Part shown: positions 23,600 to 26,261 of the stretch, piece by piece | Layout: each line of letters starts with the position of its first letter | Numbering within the stretch: position 1 is the stretch's first letter | DNA from: S010-25 sp964466455 | Lineage (GTDB): Bacteria > Pseudomonadota > Gammaproteobacteria > SZUA-229 | Direction of reading: 5' to 3' | Length of the DNA: 26,261 nucleotides | Assembly (NCBI GenBank): GCA_964466455.1 | Contig: CAYXNL010000033.1 | Coordinates: 1 to 26,261 of the forward strand | Position numbers and translations under genes: made by a program | Notes under the pieces: model-generated | What the model was told of the DNA's origin: nothing | What the model saw: only the letters and a program-made list of their open reading frames with translations | Database searches by the model: none

Positions 23600-25272
23600 C
23601 TTGTCTGGCTTTTTTCCAGCATTTTCTCTGCATGGGCAAGAGACTGTCGGGTAATCTCAACGCCGCTTAACATACGGGCTATCTCTTCAATACGTTGCTG
23701 TTTGTTTAATACAACAACCTGGCTGTGAGTTGTATTTTTTCGAGTTTGTTTTTCTACCCGTAGATGTTGATGTCCCTGGGCCGCCACCTGCGCCAGATGT
23801 GTAATACAGATGACCTGACTGGTTTCACCCAACGCACGTAAATGCTGGCCGACGATATCAGCAATGCCGCCGCCAACGCCACTATCCACTTCGTCAAAGA
23901 TTAATGAGGGTATCCGGCTGGTTGTGGCCATAATCATTTGAATGGCAAGGCTGATACGAGCCAGTTCACCACCGGAGGCAACACGTGATATGGCCTTGCA
24001 GGGCTGCCCCTGATTGGTGGTGACGGTGAATTCAATTTTATCCAGCCCATAGGCACTGCGATGCTTAGTGTTTGTGGTAGTAACCTCAATAACAAATTGC
24101 CCGCCACTCATGCCCAGTGTCTGCATAGAGCGGGTAATTTTTTTATTCAGTTTTCGCGCTGCCATCTGACGGCTTGCGGTTAATTTATGGCAGGCATCGA
24201 GGTACTGTGTTTCAAGTGCGTTACATTGCTCACGCAGTTCATCAAGACGTTCATCGGCATGGTCAATAACGTCCAGTTCCTGTAACAGATTTTTATGAGT
24301 GAGATATAACTGTTCGGCTTGCACCTGATGTTTACGTGACAGGTCAAGGATAAACTGTAACCGGCTTTCCGTTTCTGCCAGTTGTTGTGGATCAAGCGAG
24401 ATAGTATCCTGATAACTGTGTAATTCACCAATGCATTCATCAAGTTGAATCTGTGCGTTTTGCAGCAGCTCAATAACCGGCATTAGTTTATTATCAATAT
24501 CGGCTGATTTCTGTAACAGGCCAAGCAGGCGTGCCAGTTCAGATTGCATATTATGTGAATCATCTTCACTCAGGCTATGGATGGCCTGGCGTACGGAATC
24601 TAGTAGCAATTCAGCATTTGCCATGCGTTGATGCTGTTCATTTAACTGCGCGTATTCATTTTCCTGTAGCGATAGTTTATCCAGTTCATGTGTCTGAAAG
24701 CGTAATAAATCGAGTCGGTCGTTACGCGCCTGGCCTGCCTGTTGCAGATGCTGGTATTGTTCTTCGACTAATTTCAGTTCAATAAAAAGAGTGCTTACCA
24801 CTTTCAGTAAATCGGTGTGCCCGGCATAATCATCGACTAGCTGACGTTGTATGTCAGCTTTCATGATCGACTGGTGTTCATGCTGGCCATGAATATCAAT
24901 CAGTAATTCAGCCAGTTCACGAATTACCTGTAAATTTACCGGTGTACCGTTAATGTAAGCACGCGAACGTCCATCGCGGCTAATGCGGCGACGTAGGATA
25001 CATTCATCCGCTGCATTCAGTTCCTGTTCGACCAGCCAGCAACTTACCCGAGGCAGAGATTCGATTGCAAACTCGGCAACAATTTCGGCAAATTCAGCCT
25101 GTGGTTGAATACTGTCGCTATCTGCACGGTCGCCCAGTACCAGATTTAATGCACCCAGTAAGATGGATTTGCCCGCGCCGGTTTCTCCCGTGAGCACGGT
25201 TAGTCCACGATCAAATTCCAGTTCCAGCTCATTTATAATGGCAAAATGTCGAATATAGAGATGTTTTAGCAT
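23590..25272 (-). CDS. recN: DNA repair protein RecN
   Basis: A 560-residue SMC-like ATPase of double-strand-break repair. Walker A is GETGAGKS at about 30-37. A long coiled coil fills the middle, roughly 150-390. The ABC signature ASGGELARISLAI and Walker B SLIFDEVDSGVGGG follow in the C-terminal part, then the H-loop region ITHLAQVAAQ. The length matches the family (553 in E. coli). The start MLKHLYIRHFAII is typical, although no clear ribosome binding site precedes it. It lies 27 bases after nadK and is probably cotranscribed. The last codons and the TGA stop lie within the GTTGGGGTGA segment of the repeat array. Confidence 0.96.
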   Translation of the reverse strand: MLKHLYIRHFAIINELELEFDRGLTVLTGETGAGKSILLGALNLVLGDRADSDSIQPQAEFAEIVAEFAIESLPRVSCWLVEQELNAADECILRRRISRDGRSRAYINGTPVNLQVIRELAELLIDIHGQHEHQSIMKADIQRQLVDDYAGHTDLLKVVSTLFIELKLVEEQYQHLQQAGQARNDRLDLLRFQTHELDKLSLQENEYAQLNEQHQRMANAELLLDSVRQAIHSLSEDDSHNMQSELARLLGLLQKSADIDNKLMPVIELLQNAQIQLDECIGELHSYQDTISLDPQQLAETESRLQFILDLSRKHQVQAEQLYLTHKNLLQELDVIDHADERLDELREQCNALETQYLDACHKLTASRQMAARKLNKKITRSMQTLGMSGGQFVIEVTTTNTKHRSAYGLDKIEFTVTTNQGQPCKAISRVASGGELARISLAIQMIMATTSRIPSLIFDEVDSGVGGGIADIVGQHLRALGETSQVICITHLAQVAAQGHQHLRVEKQTRKNTTHSQVVVLNKQQRIEEIARMLSGVEITRQSLAHAEKMLEKSQTRLG

Positions 25273-25299
25273 AATCCGGTTTAATCTGGCGAATAGCGC

Positions 25300-26169
25300 T
25301 CAGGCATATTCACTCCAGTGCAGCTTGGCGCGCAAAATTTCAAAATAATTGTGCTGTTTGGGGTGAAGCAGTGTGATACACGGTGATTTACGGCTGATTT
25401 TTATATGGTCACCGACATGCACATCCGTTGAAATATGGCCATCACAGGTTGCCCGGGCAATACCCCCCTTGGTATTGCACACCAGAATATCAATCTGTGA
25501 ATTGGCGCTGACAACAAGAGGGCGACTGCTTAGCGTATGTGGTGCAACAGGGACCAGTGCGATGGCATCCAGAGTGGGATGTAAAATTGGTCCACCGACA
25601 GATAACGCATAGGCAGTAGAGCCGGTGGGGGTGGAAACAATAATGCCATCAGCCCGTTGGTGGTTAACGAAGGTGTTATTGATGCGGGTTTCAAACTCAA
25701 TCATGCGGGCGATATTGCGGATATGAACGACCACATCGTTAAAGGCATTACCGATGAATATAGTCTGGTCGTTACGAACGACCTTGCTTTCAAACAGAAA
25801 ACGCTGTTCCTCGCGGTAACATCCGTTGAGGATTTCGTCCAGTGAGGTTTCTAATACATCCGGTGATATATCGGCAAGAAAGCCAAGGCGACCAGCATTA
25901 ATTCCGAGTAAAGGCACCTTGCTTTCTACCAGTGAACGCACCGCACTGAGAAGGGTTCCGTCACCGCCAACAATAATTGCCAGATCGCAATGCTTACCTA
26001 TCTCATCACGTGTACCAGAAGGAAAATAGTGGTTGATGGTGTCGGGTATGGTTTCCTCGGCCATAACGTTACAACCGTTCCTTTTCAGGTAGGCAAATAG
26101 TTTTTGCAGAGTGTCGCGGATGGTTTCTGCTTCAGGTCTGGTGATAACACCGATGTGTTTAAATATCAT
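25300..26169 (-). CDS. nadK: NAD kinase
   Basis: A 289-residue enzyme that phosphorylates NAD+ to NADP+ with ATP. The catalytic GGDGT motif is at 68-72, followed by the conserved GINAGRLGFLADI at about 89-101. The FNDVVVH and TPTGSTAYALSVGGPI segments form the nucleotide site, and DGH near the C-terminus is also conserved. Length fits the family (292 in E. coli). It precedes recN in the same direction, a common gammaproteobacterial arrangement. No strong ribosome binding site is seen; the ATG follows GTAATGTAAACCC. Confidence 0.96.
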   Translation of the reverse strand: MIFKHIGVITRPEAETIRDTLQKLFAYLKRNGCNVMAEETIPDTINHYFPSGTRDEIGKHCDLAIIVGGDGTLLSAVRSLVESKVPLLGINAGRLGFLADISPDVLETSLDEILNGCYREEQRFLFESKVVRNDQTIFIGNAFNDVVVHIRNIARMIEFETRINNTFVNHQRADGIIVSTPTGSTAYALSVGGPILHPTLDAIALVPVAPHTLSSRPLVVSANSQIDILVCNTKGGIARATCDGHISTDVHVGDHIKISRKSPCITLLHPKQHNYFEILRAKLHWSEYA

Positions 26170-26261
26170 GGGTTTACATTACCATTCGAATAATCATAAA
26201 AAAACATTTTGTAACTACTCAGCGTAATAAACGCAGTATATAAAACTTACGCTATAAAATC
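26170..26261. other. nadK upstream region at the window edge
   Basis: AT-rich, gene-free DNA that should hold the nadK promoter. AGCGTAA at 26221-26227 and TTACGCT at 26247-26253 form a 7-bp inverted repeat; TATACT on the minus strand between the arms may be a -10 box. The inverted CIRCE element sometimes found near this locus was not seen. Confidence 0.4.

Noticed and set aside
23391..23670. Open frames spanning the run of N
   Set aside because: They are artefacts of undetermined bases and repeat sequence.

Overview
The window comes from a sulfur-oxidising gammaproteobacterium of middling base composition. The grounds are a dissimilatory sulfur electron-transfer operon (qmoAB-hdrCB), gammaproteobacterial housekeeping genes (dksA, gluQ, xseA next to guaBA, nadK-recN), and two exosortase (PEP-CTERM) substrate proteins. 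No rRNA, tRNA, CRISPR array or complete insertion sequence was found. A run of 100 N at 23447-23546 shows that this is a draft scaffold.

Layout. 1-504 is AT-rich and gene-free, with a candidate promoter and a perfect palindrome ahead of the first operon. 505-5596 is qmoA-qmoB-hdrC-hdrB, all on +, the soluble variant of the APS-reductase-linked Qmo complex in which HdrC/HdrB subunits replace the membrane subunit QmoC. A 135-bp interspersed repeat and an intrinsic terminator close it. 5821-7320 (+) is a B12-binding radical SAM protein, followed by a 9-bp tandem repeat. 7408-8328 (-) is a GGDEF diguanylate cyclase. 8631-9893 (-) holds two secreted proteins with C-terminal sorting signals, and the upstream one has a good sigma-54 promoter. 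10308-12272 (-) is acs, with a GTG start. 12504-13961 (-) is dksA then gluQ. A second, inverted copy of the 135-bp repeat lies at 14098-14231. 14422-15765 (-) is xseA. 15875-18850 (+) is a large orphan hybrid sensor kinase. 19000-22047 (+) is the guaBA purine operon. 22220-23356 (+) is a Fic protein with compositional signs of acquisition, preceded by two matched 27-bp operator-like palindromes. 23427-23599 is a repeat array broken by the assembly gap. 23590-26169 (-) is nadK-recN.

How the parts fit. The Qmo/Hdr proteins would take electrons from APS reductase running in the sulfite-oxidising direction, although aprBA is not in this window. Acs feeds acetate into acetyl-CoA. GuaB and GuaA make GMP, the source of GTP for the diguanylate cyclase and of (p)ppGpp, the partner of DksA. 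The parts most worth a second look are the twin operators at fic, the two-copy repeat with terminal inverted repeats, the sigma-54 promoter of the PEP-CTERM gene, and the repeat array at the assembly gap. All identifications come from reading the sequence and from knowledge of the families; no database was searched.
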